Shown piece by piece: positions 1 through 12,905 of a stretch of DNA of 64,000 nucleotides. Source of the DNA: Bedellia somnulentella (Eukaryota > Arthropoda > Insecta > Lepidoptera > Bedelliidae); contig OY755177.1 in assembly GCA_963576735.1 (NCBI GenBank), positions 9,362,001 through 9,426,000 of the forward strand. Reading direction: 5' to 3'. Under the pieces are notes generated by a model, which ran no database searches, had not been told where the DNA came from, and saw only the letters and a program-made list of their open reading frames with translations. Each line of letters starts with the position of its first letter. The stretch's first letter is position 1. A program made the position numbers and the translations under genes.

Positions 1-361
1 TAGGAACATAATGCAATTTGTAAGAAAAAGCAATTGGTATGTAAAGTGCTGCAAAACTACTCAGTAAGCATATAAATTCAGTGAGTATAATAAAAAGGTC
101 GTAAATAATAGTGTAGGTATGTAGTTCCATGAAACAAGTGTAAACAGATCCCAGTCAGTAACGTGACCTGAATATTCATCGTTTGTAAAGTAGCGAGCAT
201 ACTTCTATGGCACGTAGCAACTTAATACTATAGTCCTAGATATTGTAACTTGTTCGATTGGTCTATATTTTAATAACATATCTGTTCAAGGAAGTTCAGC
301 CACATAAATTTAATCATTCCGCTGGTTGGTGTTTGCTAGAAGCACTAACCCATTCTTTCCC

Positions 362-627
362 GTGAGTACATACATACATACATACATACATATACTCACG
401 GCTATAAATCCCGTAACGGGGTAGCCAGAGCTTTGGAATGAAAAATTTCTCAGCCACTTTTGGAAGTTGATTGGGAAAAGATGGTAATAATGAATGTTTT
501 TGGTGACGGGTCTCCAACCACATCGCCCAAAAATCACTTAAAAAGCCCCTAAACCCTAAGTCGCCTCTTACGTTCACCCACGGGTAGAAATGGGGTAGTG
601 TTATTCTAAGCCGACACTACACGGCAC
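362..627 (-). mobile_element. 240-bp retroelement (shared-tail family F1), copy 1
   Basis: Minus-strand copy reading from the GTGTAGTGTCGGCTTAGAAT end to a TATG-repeat tail (plus strand CATA run at 366-392). It shares the diagnostic internal blocks TAAGAGGCGACTTAGG, GATGTGGTTGGAGACCCGTC and AGCTCTGGCTACCCCGTTAC. Confidence 0.8.
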
Positions 628-2254
628 ATAGTCCCATGACCCGTGAGTGTTGTATGATAAAGGGTTTTTCGATTTTGAAGTAATTGTTGGGTGATTTGGC
701 TAGGGGCACATAACTTCTGAAGCTTTTGAGATTTGAAAACCGTTACTATATAATATATGTATATACATACATCGTACATAGTTTTTCTTTGAATTTCATT
801 GGCACAAGTAAAACATTTTTTTTATTCTTGCAATATAAGTGACCGAAGCATTTTTAACACCACTTTATTTTATTTATCGGTATTAAACTGGGAATAAAGT
901 AAAAAGGTTGTACTAGTATATATTTTTAATATGTTTGTATCTATTAATAAATCATGTTGTTCTAGACATTACCTTCCTATCCTCACTTACCTAAATATGG
1001 AGTAGGCACAGTATGGAAAACAACAAATCCTGACCCAGCTTTTTGAAGGTTGAGGGGGTAAAATATATTCAAATAAAAGATATTTTGATAAACTACCGCA
1101 TTGTTTCGCAATCAACACCGGGGCACCTTATTCAACCCACAGGAAGAGATGAGAGTACGCTATTCCTACTACTCAATACAATTAAGTACTTATCTTTTTT
1201 ATGGTGTAATCTAATCCTTCCATGATGTAGATAGGAGACAAAACAAATATTTCCAGGCATGATGCAAGCTAAAGAAAGAGGCCGTTCACTCCAAGATAAT
1301 AAGAAATTCAGATAACAACAGGACTATATTAAAAAGCAATTAGGATAAAATACTAGTTTTCGGGCCGCACGTAATGAGGTGATTTAAATTTTATATAGCC
1401 TAATAATGGGTGTAAATCTAATTTATTATTTAAGTTAGGTACTGTTGAAGTTATGCAAAACGACATTTATTATGTAATTAAAATGTAAAATATGGACTGT
1501 AATTACAATTAAACCAAATATAATACATTCCAAGTTTTTTAAGAATGGATATCTGCGCCTTTGGAATAGTGATAACCTGTTTTGAGTCTATACTTAGTGC
1601 TAATATTTCTACTTCTTAACCGATTAGAACGGGCTATATATTTCTTGATTCAAAGTAAATGCAACGATCATTAACCATATGTTAAAACTAGATCAAAGTC
1701 TCTATTTTGTGCTCCCAAGTCTTGGGACTCGACACAACAAAGCTATTTATTAGCCTATTACCCGTAAGATTGATAGTATTATCGCGTGCTCTAAGTAAAG
1801 GGATTTTACAATAATTATACACACCGTTTTGATAGGAGATGAACATTTTATAATATAAATTGTTGATGTTGAACATTATTTTGTGATGACGAAATTCACA
1901 CGATTAGTAACTGTAACAATCGACGCAGATACAGTCTAATGTTTGTGAACTTGATTAATTAACTGTTCTGATTTCGTTTTTAGGTTCACGTGCTACATTT
2001 ACTACATAATATATTAAATTTAATTTAATCTTTCGTAAGAGTAGGTAAAGACGATCTTTCTTCACTTGAAATATCCTGATAACTCCAACTTTTATCAATG
2101 AAAGTTTCAGCTTTTCACACCATTTTTATTATATAATATTTAGGTAATAACAAACACTCCATTTATGGGCCAATATTTAATTTCTTACTGATAAAATATA
2201 TACTAAAACGGCTTTTATACCTGGGAAGTTTGTTTAATAAGAAAAGAAAGTGTG
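628..2254. other. No gene seen; probable USP-like intron
   Basis: AT-rich unique-looking sequence. Short open frames only, none with recognisable protein or splice-consistent exons. Confidence 0.5.
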
Positions 2255-2700
2255 ATGACAACATCAAAGGAAGGTATGGAGGAGAAGGTAAATGGAGTCA
2301 TGAATAGCCTAATGACCACAATAAACCAGTGTCTGGAATCGTCAGTCCCGAATGGCTGTTCTTGTTCGTACGATTATGTATGGCAGCAAATTTTGGCATG
2401 AGAGCAGAGTGAAAGCAGTAGTGAATTGGTGAGAGAGATCTACAGACCCAATGTGGGAGGTAATGTTAGTAGAGGACGACCTCAGAGGACTCATTTGGAC
2501 CAAATAGAAAATGAGCTCAAAAAGGCAGGTGTCCGAAATGTGAAGAATAAAAGAGCATGTATGAAAATGGTGGACGTGAACGAAGCTAGAGAGGTTTGTC
2601 AGGATCGTACAACGTAGTGAGCGATAGTCTCTGCCTACCTCAATAGGAACTTACGGCGTGAGTGTTTAGTCTCTGCCTACCTCAATGGGAACTTATGGCA
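2255..2700 (+). mobile_element. LINE 3'-end remnant (family L)
   Basis: A decayed reading frame resembles the C-terminus of a non-LTR retrotransposon ORF2: [50 protein letters not shown]. The 3' end is locally duplicated (GTCTCTGCCTACCTCAAT twice, near 2625 and 2671). The usual TATG tail is missing. Confidence 0.75.
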
Positions 2701-5700
2701 AATGTTTAATTCTCGAATGTCAAAAGAATTTTAAATTGGTAACAACTCATCTTAGTATAAACTGTAATAATCTATGGAATATTATGATCGATATAATATT
2801 TTGAATTTATTTTATTAATCGAAATAAAAGATTTGTTTATGTTTATTGATTGGTGCTTTTCCTACCTCTTTTTAGTACTTATAAAAACAAGTTGCAAAAT
2901 TAGAATGTTTAAAATCCTGATGACCATTTCTGGTTCCGATGAAATAGCTTTTAAAACACTACAATTTGTTTCTTATACACAAAATATCCTATCCCTAAAA
3001 AACAGGTTACATATGCGCTCACACAAACCCATAATTTCGGGGTTACCCATTATTTTTGTTACAGTAACCAAACTCAAAACAAATAAATCGTTTCGTATCT
3101 CAACACCGGGTAAGACATAGCCAGATAAAATTTTCAATGGTACTTTTTTCATTCGAGGACATTCCTGGCTCGTGCTAACAATTCACGTATTATCTCTGCC
3201 CATTTGTTGCACTCGTTGTGGAATGCGGATCATTTACATTTACTTTTATTCTCTTGAACAGATCTGTCAACTTTGAACAATGGGCCCGATTTTAAGGACG
3301 CTTTAATGTCATACTGTGAGCTGTGCATTTAAAAGATTGTTGATGTTTTAAGTATGTAGTCGCACTCGTAACCCTTATCATTTCATTTTTTTCTGTAGTA
3401 ATTGTATGAGACTTTTAAATCAAGATTGTATTCTAATAACCAAAACAAAACAGTCTGGGAGCCATGTATGATTTTCATGCATGTATTGACAGTTAAAAGC
3501 AATTTATTGCCAAAGCCGACCATAAATTTTATTAATATGGATAGATATATGCTTTTAGATATATGCTCTTAGATATAAAGCTTTTAATCTAACAAATCTC
3601 TTAAATATAAATTTCGAAACTACAAGAATTGATAAAGGAGGATGGGCATATTGGTATACTGTCCAGTAGCAATGAGTGGTACATTTTTAAACTAGGATTA
3701 TATAGTGCATCAATATTTATTTTGGGGACTTTCCCCAAATCGTTGTCCGTTCGGAGATACGGCGATCCGAACATGAGTATGTTTTGGTTAAAATCATTTC
3801 AATAAATGTAATTATTGGTTGAAAAAATAGTGGTTTGGCTTTAACAATTCAACTTTTCAATGCGGGAGCGAGAGCAAGAAGGAGATAGGAGCCAGGAAAG
3901 GACAGCGGGAGGAGGGTTGCTTATAGGCATGAAATCATCTAGTGATATGGCATCATAATCATTTGGTGATGTTCCTATATTTAATCATATATTTTTTACT
4001 GCTACTTTTTGCTGTTGCTACTTACTTACCACAAACAAAGTAACTTCCTTGCAGAAAACATTATTAAAAGTAACATGGAGTACGTAAAATACTATAATAT
4101 TCAGTATTGAAGACTTAAAGTACCACTAAATTCAAAGTAGTAGAACTTAGTTCGGACAACTCTTAGAAACATGCAACCTGGTGCATATGCTAATATATAA
4201 ATTTATCTTTCTAGTAATATGTGATTCATTGTTATTGCAAGGTATACCAGTTCCCATACATTTTTGCCCATCCTCCTTTGATAGCGGAAGGGCTCTGCCA
4301 ATTTCCTGAAGACCAACTATATCTTTACAAATTACAATGCATCTACGTAGTTTATGCAAAAATATTAAAAGACGCATGTTTTTTATAATGTATTTGTTAA
4401 GAATATTCGTAAGTATACATTTATCCCACAAAAATAAATGTCATTATGTATTTTTAATTCTTGTTATCATCCAAAGTATAACCGAAGAGCCTACATACAG
4501 ATGGGGCAATAGAAAATAATTTAATTCAATTTATTAATCAACTTAAAAAAAAACACGAAAAATGTAAACGCAGACGAATCTCAAAAATAATTAAAATCCA
4601 TTCGGTCAGCCGAACAATACGACGTAAGAAGTAGCGATGATGCTGGCATTTTAATGTATGTTTGATGCGGCACCCCGGGCACACGTCATTACCGTGGACA
4701 AACCACGCTGATGGCCGCCATTTTGATGTGGGACCACGCTACGTTTTTTATCCCACCATACGTACAGCATCTCTTTGGTAATTACCTTCATATAGATAGA
4801 TTCAGATTTATCAATCTCTAATAGCCATCACTTTACTACTAAGAATGTGGATTGATGTTTGACTTATGAATATTTTCAACGATTGTCTGTTCGATTCTAA
4901 TAAGCTATAGTAAAGTGAACAATAGGGAATGTTTATCTTGTTTAGTAGGCAGGGTACAAGCACGTGATTTTCTATTCAATAAATGTAGATAGAAATATAG
5001 ACATATATACAATATTGACATACCACAAAATATTGCTATTTCATGCGGTAATCGTACAACATTTAAAAATTTCCATATCCTTAATTGATGTTAATTTTCC
5101 TCCTAGGTATACAATAAAAAGGTGAAATCAACTTTTTCAGCACTGTAACTATGACATTCCCACTACTGTAGGACATTATCATTTTAGAAGAATAAAATCA
5201 AGGAGATTAAGCTATTAACAAAGAAATATTCTTAACATATCGCTTGTATATTTTATAACAAACAGCAGGTTCTCAGAAATTGAACTTTATAAATCCTACA
5301 TCTCTACCGGAATATTAGTGAAACTTACAATTAAGAATTATTTTATTATTATTCTTAACACTTAATAGTATATGCCACTACGAGGTCAACTTAAGTATAA
5401 ATATTCCTAGTTTTTCCCTTTTCTTTCTAAACAGATAACAGGTTTCCATAAATTTATAGCAGATAAAGTCACGTCAATAGTCGAACCCCATAACGCACCA
5501 CTTAAATACGCGCATATGTTATTTCAACGACACAGAGGTGATAATGGCTTGGCTGATGTTTATTGAGTCCACACCGTTAGATGGATGTCACCAACCATAT
5601 TGAACCCACAACCAGCTTGACCACGTCTCCATCATAATAAACACACGACCACATTTCCATATTGTATTGAATCCATCTACACGAGACGTCGTTAGTGTAT

Positions 5701-7272
5701 TACAGGCAATCAAAATTATTACTTCATAATCACACTTCTTTATGCAGAGACAATTATAGTTTCAGATTTTAATTACAAGTTATGTATGAGCGAATGTATC
5801 AATCGCAATCAAAACTAATTACAAAATATACCTAATAAAACAGTTAAGTTCGAAAGGATCGTTATGTTTTATAATTATAACAAATCTTTTCGCTCCGCGA
5901 AGCTAAATGGTTTTAGTATTTTGGTTTATACGCTGAACGATACTGCGCACTTTAAAATTGTATTTGTTACATTTAACTGCCAATAATAATATGACGTGCT
6001 AAATATATCATCTTAGCCGGAGCCACATAGTTCTATCCAGAAGAAAAGTACTTACTGCAACCAATACGATACTTAAAACAAATGGTTACACACAGGTTGA
6101 AGTTTTATGAAACCAATTTACGACTAATAATTATGTCACATCAAAACCTCTGCTCATAAGCCTAATCTCCTAATGACAATCGCCCATTATTCAGCATCAA
6201 TAATGACTGAGCCTCTGGCTTACTCGTTGTTTGAATAATAAAAATGTAACTCATAAAGAATTATTTATTAATGCGGGTACCGTATTCCGCTGACGAAGGC
6301 CCACTAATACCCAGCGCTCAGCCCCAGATTTATCACTAAAATATATTGATGTCGACTTAGTAAAGGATTACCACATATTTTTCACTATCTGACCTCAGAC
6401 GACACGAGGAGCGACGGAGACTCGTAACCCGGGCCAAGGTGTTCAGACAGACGATAAATTATGAAAAGTAATTATATGAACTACTGCCGAGCTTTGTTTT
6501 AAGCGTAATAAATTGTGTGAAACAATAAAATATTTTACTCACGAGCGTTACGAGACGAAACAATAAATTACCTATATAAATGAATTTATATCTTAACATT
6601 TCCCTGACGTCATTGTTTAAACATTACTTTGTATATATTTTTTAATTTAGGTGCGGCTTTAATTCGAGTAGAACGCTAGAATATTGGATTTTAATATTTT
6701 ATTTTATTTTCACAAATTATAGTTACTATTGCGAAAACATTAGAGTTTTCGGCATATTCTGTCCTTTCAGCGGAGAGTATTTTTGGCCAAAGATGTGTAG
6801 GTATATTATATTTGAGATCATATCATGGGCAGGTCTATTGACATTTGATATCAAATAAATTGAAGATAGAAGATAGATTGTATGTGCAATATTCCACTCA
6901 GTTTTTGCTTAAAGTATGCGTTTAAATTAGACGTCTATAGACAATATTCAAACTATATGCCTTCGAGGCGTAAAAATAAATTTTATCTCATCACGCAAGA
7001 ATATTAAAATAGCTGCTAAATTACTCATAAGATCATCAACATCTCGTCATCACGGAGGCCTTATAATTCGAGGACGTGGAACGCCCACCCATCTAGATTC
7101 GCCACCAACTTTACTCTATGGAATCGAATTAGTGGCTCAATAGCATCATTTATTACAAAACTTAAAGCGGGTTTTGAATTCATTCGCATTTTCTTTGGGA
7201 TATAAATTATAAAACTTTGTATTTACAGTTTGTAGTCCAAAGCACTAAAAGGTGAAACAGAATATAACTTAC
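2701..7272. other. No gene seen; probable intron 1 of the USP-like gene
   Basis: Mostly AT-rich. Slightly GC-richer patches lie at about 4660-4760, 5880-5900 and 6370-6450 and could be regulatory. I looked for a minus-strand exon starting VLW and found none with confidence. Confidence 0.45.
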
Positions 7273-7440
7273 TTGAACAGCGCTATTAAGGAAGCAGTTG
7301 TTTGCGCCCGGAGCGTTCCAAAGGCCCTTTGTCGTGTGGAAAATGCCCGAATCCCGAGAGTTGTCTCTCGAGTGTTGCGGTCTGAGTTCGTCGTCGCGGC
7401 GGTACGCGTCGTGCGCGGGGGTCGCCATGGTTACCACCAT
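7273..7440 (-). CDS. First coding exon of a USP53/USP54-like (echinus-type) gene, partial
   Basis: The exon encodes 56 residues starting at an ATG (7440), with a second in-frame ATG four codons on (7428). Its C-terminal part reads [20 protein letters not shown]. This matches the beginning of the USP domain of USP53/USP54 ([20 protein letters not shown]), a mostly catalytically inactive deubiquitinase-like family; the Drosophila member is echinus. The exon ends at a good splice donor (CAA|GTAAGT, GT at 7272-7271), exactly where the family continues with VLW. The cysteine-box NNCFLN is visible; the catalytic His box would lie in later exons that I did not find. The exon is CpG-rich compared with its surroundings. 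The rest of the gene should lie at lower coordinates, so 1-7272 is probably intron. An alternative is another USP-family member. Confidence 0.68.
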
Positions 7441-7509
7441 TGTTCGTCACTTCATCATCTCGTCATCACTGTGCTTTCTGTCTTCCAGATGACTCATTCC
7501 CATTGGCAC
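7441..7509 (-). promoter_or_regulatory. Probable 5' UTR part of the USP-like exon, with a short upstream ORF
   Basis: A polypyrimidine tract and AG (minus strand TATTTTTTCAG, AG at 7511-7510) precede this segment, so it looks like the 5' part of the same exon. In frame with the main ATG it holds ATG codons followed by a TGA two codons before the main start (upstream peptide MGMSHLEDRKHSDDEMMK). This both supports 7440 as the earliest main start and creates an in-frame upstream ORF. An upstream non-coding exon is implied but not identified. Confidence 0.45.
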
Positions 7510-9062
7510 CTGAAAAAATATACCAGTTAGAATCTATTTAGGATGTGGATTGTCGGATTAGAATGGGGCCCGATGTACAATTTGATGACGTCACGATTTC
7601 TAATTTTTCGGACGATGATTGTTCGTATGATGGATATTTAAGTTTTGGTCTTTTGGTCTGGGATTTAAATTTAAATATTATTTAATTGAGTATTCCATAA
7701 TGTGTCAAGTAAACCATAACTCATTGATTCAATCATTTATTTCATTCGCCCTAAGATTGCAGAAATTTTAAGATCATCCGTCTGTAGGGACTAAAATAGA
7801 ATAAAAGTGAAAGAGATCCGTTGAGGTGAATTTTGAATAATCATTGCAATGAGTTGCATTGCATGCAGTAAGCGCCACTTAAACCAATTTTATGAGATAG
7901 CTCTAATAGCATGAGCAAAGACTATAAAATGTAAGAGGAACATTAAAATTTGTAGCTTTATTATTCCAGCAGATATTTGTCCTTTTTTACAATTATTGCA
8001 ATATCACGGCAAAGAAGAACAATGAAATAACAATAACTTATCTAAATTGTTCTCACCTAGTTTTTGCGGACACTCTCCTATTGACTCAGTAGCTGTACCG
8101 AGCTAATGAGTACATTTCTTTTCTCATTACACAACTAATTAATTAGCAGAAGTCGGTTGTTCGCGGTAGCACAACAAAGACTCTGTTTTATCATTCACCA
8201 TTGTTAGTACGGCAATGCGCTAGTCTGTGTAGTGTGTAAGCTAGTCGGTTTCAGTAACAGGAAGCCGGTAGGTAATAATAAGCATTGAAACAATTTCCAT
8301 TTCACTACCGAGAGTAGAGTATGGGAACTCGGGTTAATGTATTTTCGGCAAGCGATGGATGAGTGGCTCTGGAAATATGCAGCGTAGTGAAATGTTTATA
8401 ACTTTCGTATGGAATGGTACGAGAATATACATTTTGTACATTTGAAATTTCGGCATAATTTTTGTATGGTAACCGTTTGTTATGCAGAGCTACAAGGGGA
8501 CAGTCAAAAGACACTCAATCAATATACTTCCGCACACTTACACAATGTGGTTTATTTATTGATATAGTAACCCTGAAGTAGTCGGATAGAGAGTGCAAAA
8601 ATTATGTGAATTCCTAAAGAAAGACAACGTAAACAAAACGGTATTTTTAATACTAAACGATATTTTCTACACCTTAGCAGGATTGTCGTTACTTACCGTT
8701 ACACGATATAAAAAATGCATTAAGAAGCCCTTGACCCAAGAGGTTTAAATATCGTATGCACTCGAGAAAAAATGCTAAATATAAGCGCTAAGCGGCATAC
8801 GCTGATGGTGCAAAGTATACGCGGAAGAGCAACAGTCCCCCGTACCTAGTTAAGAGCAAATATGTCGGATAGTTGTGGCGGCAAATGACTCGCAAATAGC
8901 CGCAATCATCACTGACATTCCCGACAGCCTTGATAGGCTCGTCATTGTACTATGTATGTATGTATGCATCGCATGTCTTCATAATGATATGATGGCCCTG
9001 CCTGCCGGACATTTGCTGGTCGAACGAGTATACTAGAGTTCTCTAAGTCTAATTACATAAAT
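7510..9062. other. Upstream region of the USP-like exon; nothing definite
   Basis: Contains moderately GC-rich patches (8150-8280, 8320-8500, 8800-8960) that could hold a 5' UTR exon or promoter, but no assignable gene. Confidence 0.4.
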
Positions 9063-9073
9063 ACAAATATACA

Positions 9074-9455
9074 ACCGTGATAGCCCAGTGGGTAGAACAC
9101 TCGGTTATCGTGCAAACGACTAGTGTTCAAATCCTGGGTCGGGCCTACACCAATTTGTCTTTTCTAAAAAAAAAAAAAAAAGACATATGTGTGGTTAATT
9201 TATCATGGTTGTTAACGGTGAGGGAAAACATCGTGAGGAAACCCACATGGCCAAGTTGTACTTAGTCATGTGACAGTGTATTCGTACAAAACGGCGATAG
9301 GCCTGCCCCCTATCACGTGAGTACACTGTCCATGCAAAACGTGGGTACTCTGAACACCAGGTGACAAAGTCACGTGATGTTCAGAAGTATTAGTACCTGT
9401 GCCAACCCCTTCGGGGATATTCGGCGTGAACGTTTATGTTTTTATGTTTTATGTT
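9074..9455 (+). mobile_element. tRNA-derived SINE (family F2), full length, with TSD
   Basis: The head has an A-box-like TAGCCCAGTGGGTAGAAC and a B-box-like GTTCAAATCCTGGGTC. An internal A-run, a conserved body (CCCCCTATCACGTGAGTACA) and the 3' tail CCCCTTCGGGGATATTCGGC with TTTATGTTTTATG follow. The perfect 11-bp duplication ACAAATATACA flanks it (9063-9073, 9456-9466). Confidence 0.9.
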
Positions 9456-9474
9456 ACAAATATACACTTCCGGT

Positions 9475-9665
9475 TATGAATCATAGAATGGGGTAGTAAA
9501 GCTTAAGAACCAGAAAACGTGTTCCTTATTATTTTAAGCTTTTGGAAGTTGAATGGGTAAATGATGGTCAAATAAGGGGTGGATGGAGATTGGAACACAC
9601 ATCGCTTCGTACGACATCCACGGGAAAAATTGGGTTAGTACTATTCTAAGCCAGCACTAAACAGC
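9475..9665 (-). mobile_element. Very degenerate F1 remnant
   Basis: Blocks GGAAGTTGAATGGG, ATGGTCAAATAAGG and TATTCTAAGCCAGCACTAAA correspond to F1 in minus orientation, but the rest is strongly diverged. Confidence 0.45.
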
Positions 9666-10734
9666 AATTACCCAATTGTTTTTCAACAATATTAAGTTAA
9701 GACGCATGATTTAAATATTGACAAGGATTTTATTTTGAGTACGAAATTTTTTTGTTATTTTGTTTTGCTTTTCATTTATCAAGTCACACATAAAGTTTAG
9801 TTCTCATGCAGTCATGATACAGTATTAATAAACCCGTAACGGCGGGACTTATCTCATCACAAAAAACTTCATTCTAGTTAAATATGTACAAAATAAAAGT
9901 AAACAGTAAAACAAACCTATGTATCAAGACGCACGGCAGTGCGTCAAGCCAAGCCAAGGCGGCGAGCGCGCACCGTATGTGTATATTACACGAACCATTT
10001 GGAGCGAATTTTTACACCATCATAACTCAAAATCTAATCAACATAAACCAACCAAATTTGGCTCATTTGTTGATATCAAGGATTCAAACTAGCAGCCCAA
10101 TTTCCATAAATACATAACAAAGGGTTATTAAGATATAAACGTCCTAAAAATCGCGATTTTTTTAGTGACTCACTGACATATAGATCAAAAAGCTAACCCA
10201 CTTCCAGATATCCCAGGAAGTTGAAATTCGGCATCCAGGTCGGTGATCAAATATTAACAAAGGAAAAAATCTGAAAACGGAGAATTTTTAAGATTTTTCA
10301 ATATTTTCCTCACAAGAACATTTTGTATAGAAATCATATATAAATTCTTGCCTTCCTTTATTTGATAGGCACTAGGGAATAAATCCCATGATGAAATGTT
10401 GTTGACGCTAATATAAAACTCCGTTCTGAATAGGTTTAGGTATGCTATGCATACTTACTTGATCATTCATTAAACTTCGACGCTAAAGTTATTTGCAATT
10501 ACAAAACTCAAACTATGAGTATAGGTACTAACTGTACTAGCACAGCCCGGTTGGTTGCGAACAATAGCAATACATTTCTTCAATATATAAAAACTCAGAT
10601 TCGATTCCTGTCGTACTAATTATTAGGTATCATAATACCTAGTACCTATCTCATGTCAGCAGAACGGCGACCACTGTATGAGTCATACAGTATGACACAA
10701 CATCGGATAGCTTTTTCATAATACAATTTAATTT
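9666..10734. other. No gene; probable repeat debris around 9.9-10.35 kb
   Basis: The phrase AGTTGAAATTCGGCATCCAG and GTGACTCACTGACATATAG resemble sequence often found in insect interspersed repeats near Helitrons. No copy elsewhere in the window confirms it. Confidence 0.3.
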
Positions 10735-10765
10735 TTAATTTTAATTTTAATTTAAATTTATACAA
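10735..10765. repeat. AATTTT microsatellite
   Basis: Tandem TTTTAA/AATTTT units just before the Helitron fragment. Confidence 0.7.
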
Positions 10766-10767
10766 TT

Positions 10768-11112
10768 TGACTTAGACTGGACAGCGCTCTTCTCGACATA
10801 GGCTCTTCGATATTTAGCAGAGGACAGGCTTATGTTGCGCTCTCTAGAGTTAAAACACTCGACGGAGTACATCTCATTAACCTCGATCCCAGTCAAATTA
10901 AGGCACAAGAAAGCTCCATGATAGAATATAATCGCCTTCGAACAATATACCGCCCTGACTTGCCGCATTTAAACATAAACAGAAAAAGAGTAAAAAAAGT
11001 CACAGATACTGAATGGGCAATGCGTCTAAATATTTCTAATATCCAAGACGGTGAAGATCATTGTTCAAAAAATAAAATCAAACGCAGAAAAAAAAAACAA
11101 CTTATTTCTTAA
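10768..11112 (+). pseudogene. Helitron (Pif1-like helicase) C-terminal fragment
   Basis: An open stretch of about 114 codons reads LRLDSALLDIGSSIFSRGQA, YVALSRVKTLDGVHLINLDP, and EYNRLRTIYRPDLPHLN. GQAYVALSRV..LDG is the hallmark motif of the Pif1-type helicase domain of Helitron RepHel proteins. It has no upstream helicase domain or Rep motif here, so it is a 3' fragment ending at a stop at 11110-11112. Confidence 0.8.
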
Positions 11113-11124
11113 CAAAAAGTAATG

Positions 11125-11582
11125 ATATCCCACCAAAAACATTTTAAATGTAAAAAATGTTAGCCAAACAAATACAATACAAAAATTTATAATATGTTAA
11201 CTAAAAGACTTCGCAGACAAAAGGATTGATATCTGAATGGTTGCCAAGCACTGCAGATAATCCTGAAATACAAAGTAGATAACAAGTTTAATTAAAGTTT
11301 TGATTTAATTTGGCTAGTTTTCACCACAAAATCAAATTAAAATGTACCTAGCAGATAAGTTGATTATCATGATAACTCGTATGTGGAAACGAGCCAAGTT
11401 AAATCAAAACTTTAATTTAACTTGTTATCTACTTTGTATTTCAGGATTATCTGCAGTGCTTGGCAACCATTCAGATATCAATCCTTTTGTCTGCGAAGTC
11501 TTTTAGTTAACATATTATAAATTTTTGTATTGTATTTGCTTGGCTAACATTTTTTACATTTAAAATGTTTTTGGTGGGATAT
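11125..11582. mobile_element. Near-perfect long palindrome (foldback MITE)
   Basis: Two arms of about 190 bp (11125-11316 and 11391-11582) are near-perfect reverse complements separated by about 75 bp. The ends are ATATCCCACCAAAAACATTT and its complement. TA dinucleotides at the edges would fit a TA target, as in Tc1/mariner-type elements, but this is not proven. There is no coding capacity. It starts 13 bp after the Helitron helicase fragment. Confidence 0.88.
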
Positions 11583-11920
11583 ACAATACACTATGTGTAT
11601 AATGTAACGCACATACAAAATACCATTCACTACTAGCTAAATACGGACTCTAATTAAATCGGCCCGAATTGATTTTAGCGTATCCAGTCTTTAGAGAAAA
11701 CTAGTATGTATACAAAAAATCAAAGTTAAACAACATTTGGTATCTCCCGAACAATGTGTTAAATTGCATTGCAACATTTGCAACTGTTTACGATTCCAAG
11801 TAATCGCATTCGTCGCAATAAAATGTTTTTGCAGCAACACGTGTGCGTTTAAACTTTATACAATATATACACGTATATCGTTGCCTTATATTTTGTTTAT
11901 AACATAACATAATAACATAA

Positions 11921-12141
11921 ATGTTCACGCCGAATATCTCCGAAGGGGTTGGCAGAGGTACTAATACTTCTGAACATCACGGGAATTTGTCACCTGGTGT
12001 TCAGAGTACCCACGTTTTGCATGGACAGTGTACTCACGTGATAGGGGGCAGGCCTATCGCCGTTTTGTACGAATACACTGTCACATGACTAAGTACAACT
12101 CAGCCATGTGGGTTTCCTCACGATGTTTTCCCTCACCGTTA
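11921..12141 (-). mobile_element. F2 SINE, 5'-truncated
   Basis: Minus-strand body and 3' end of F2 (GTTCACGCCGAATATCTCCG at its plus-strand left end). The tRNA-like head is absent and it stops at CCCTCACCGTT before an ATGTA run. Confidence 0.85.
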
Positions 12142-12905
12142 TGTAATGTAATGTATAAGAATTTGAACAAATTATAGAAGAAAATAAATCGGCAATCGAG
12201 TTGTTACTCGATAAGGAATATATTTTGGACACATGGAGAGAAAGGGTATAAGCTAATTGATCGAATATATTTACAGAGCTACCGCAAGTAATGCTTGTAA
12301 ACATAACGATTATTAAATATATTCCGAACTCAAATTGCAACATTTTTATTTGCATTTTCATTTGCGGCCGAAATGCACAATAAAGAAATTTACAGCAATC
12401 ATAAAAGAAGTCGAGCCATAATCTTTGCTCCCACAATACTATAAGCATTGGGATTGAATCACCAAGTAAAATACTTTTATTTAGCTTTCATAATAATATT
12501 TTATACAAAGTTGCAGTAGTGTTCGGAATTCGGTATATCGTATGCAATGCACGGACAGCTATTTCTGTCCTGTACAAAGCGTTTTCAGTTCGACTTCCGA
12601 TCGACAATGTTGATCCGTGAATTTGCTGGAATCGAGGTTAATTCCTCAATAGCTATTACGAAATACAGCACCGGTACACCACATGTTTTTAATATTCTAC
12701 CACTGGATACGGATGCATATTTCACTTATCGTAATAGGAAGTTTATTAGGTAGAGTAGTCACTATACTAATTAATGAAGCTAATAAAATGTTTGCACCTA
12801 ACGTGACAGTTAGAATATTACCACAACGAAATTATCTTTTAAAAAAGGATGTTGCAATTATCTCATAATTATATTTCAAAAAAATGTATTATCTAAACTT
12901 TGTAG

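Noticed and set aside
362..400. CRISPR-like or satellite array of CATA/TATG units
   Set aside because: It is the short tandem tail of the F1 retroelement, present at many copies of that family.
9077..9150. A tRNA gene
   Set aside because: A and B boxes are visible but the cloverleaf is degenerate and the sequence continues into a repeated SINE body; the same head occurs at 12.9 and 22.5 kb with TSDs.
12089..12448. A 119-codon minus-strand gene
   Set aside because: Its end runs into an F2 SINE and the remainder has no recognisable protein character.
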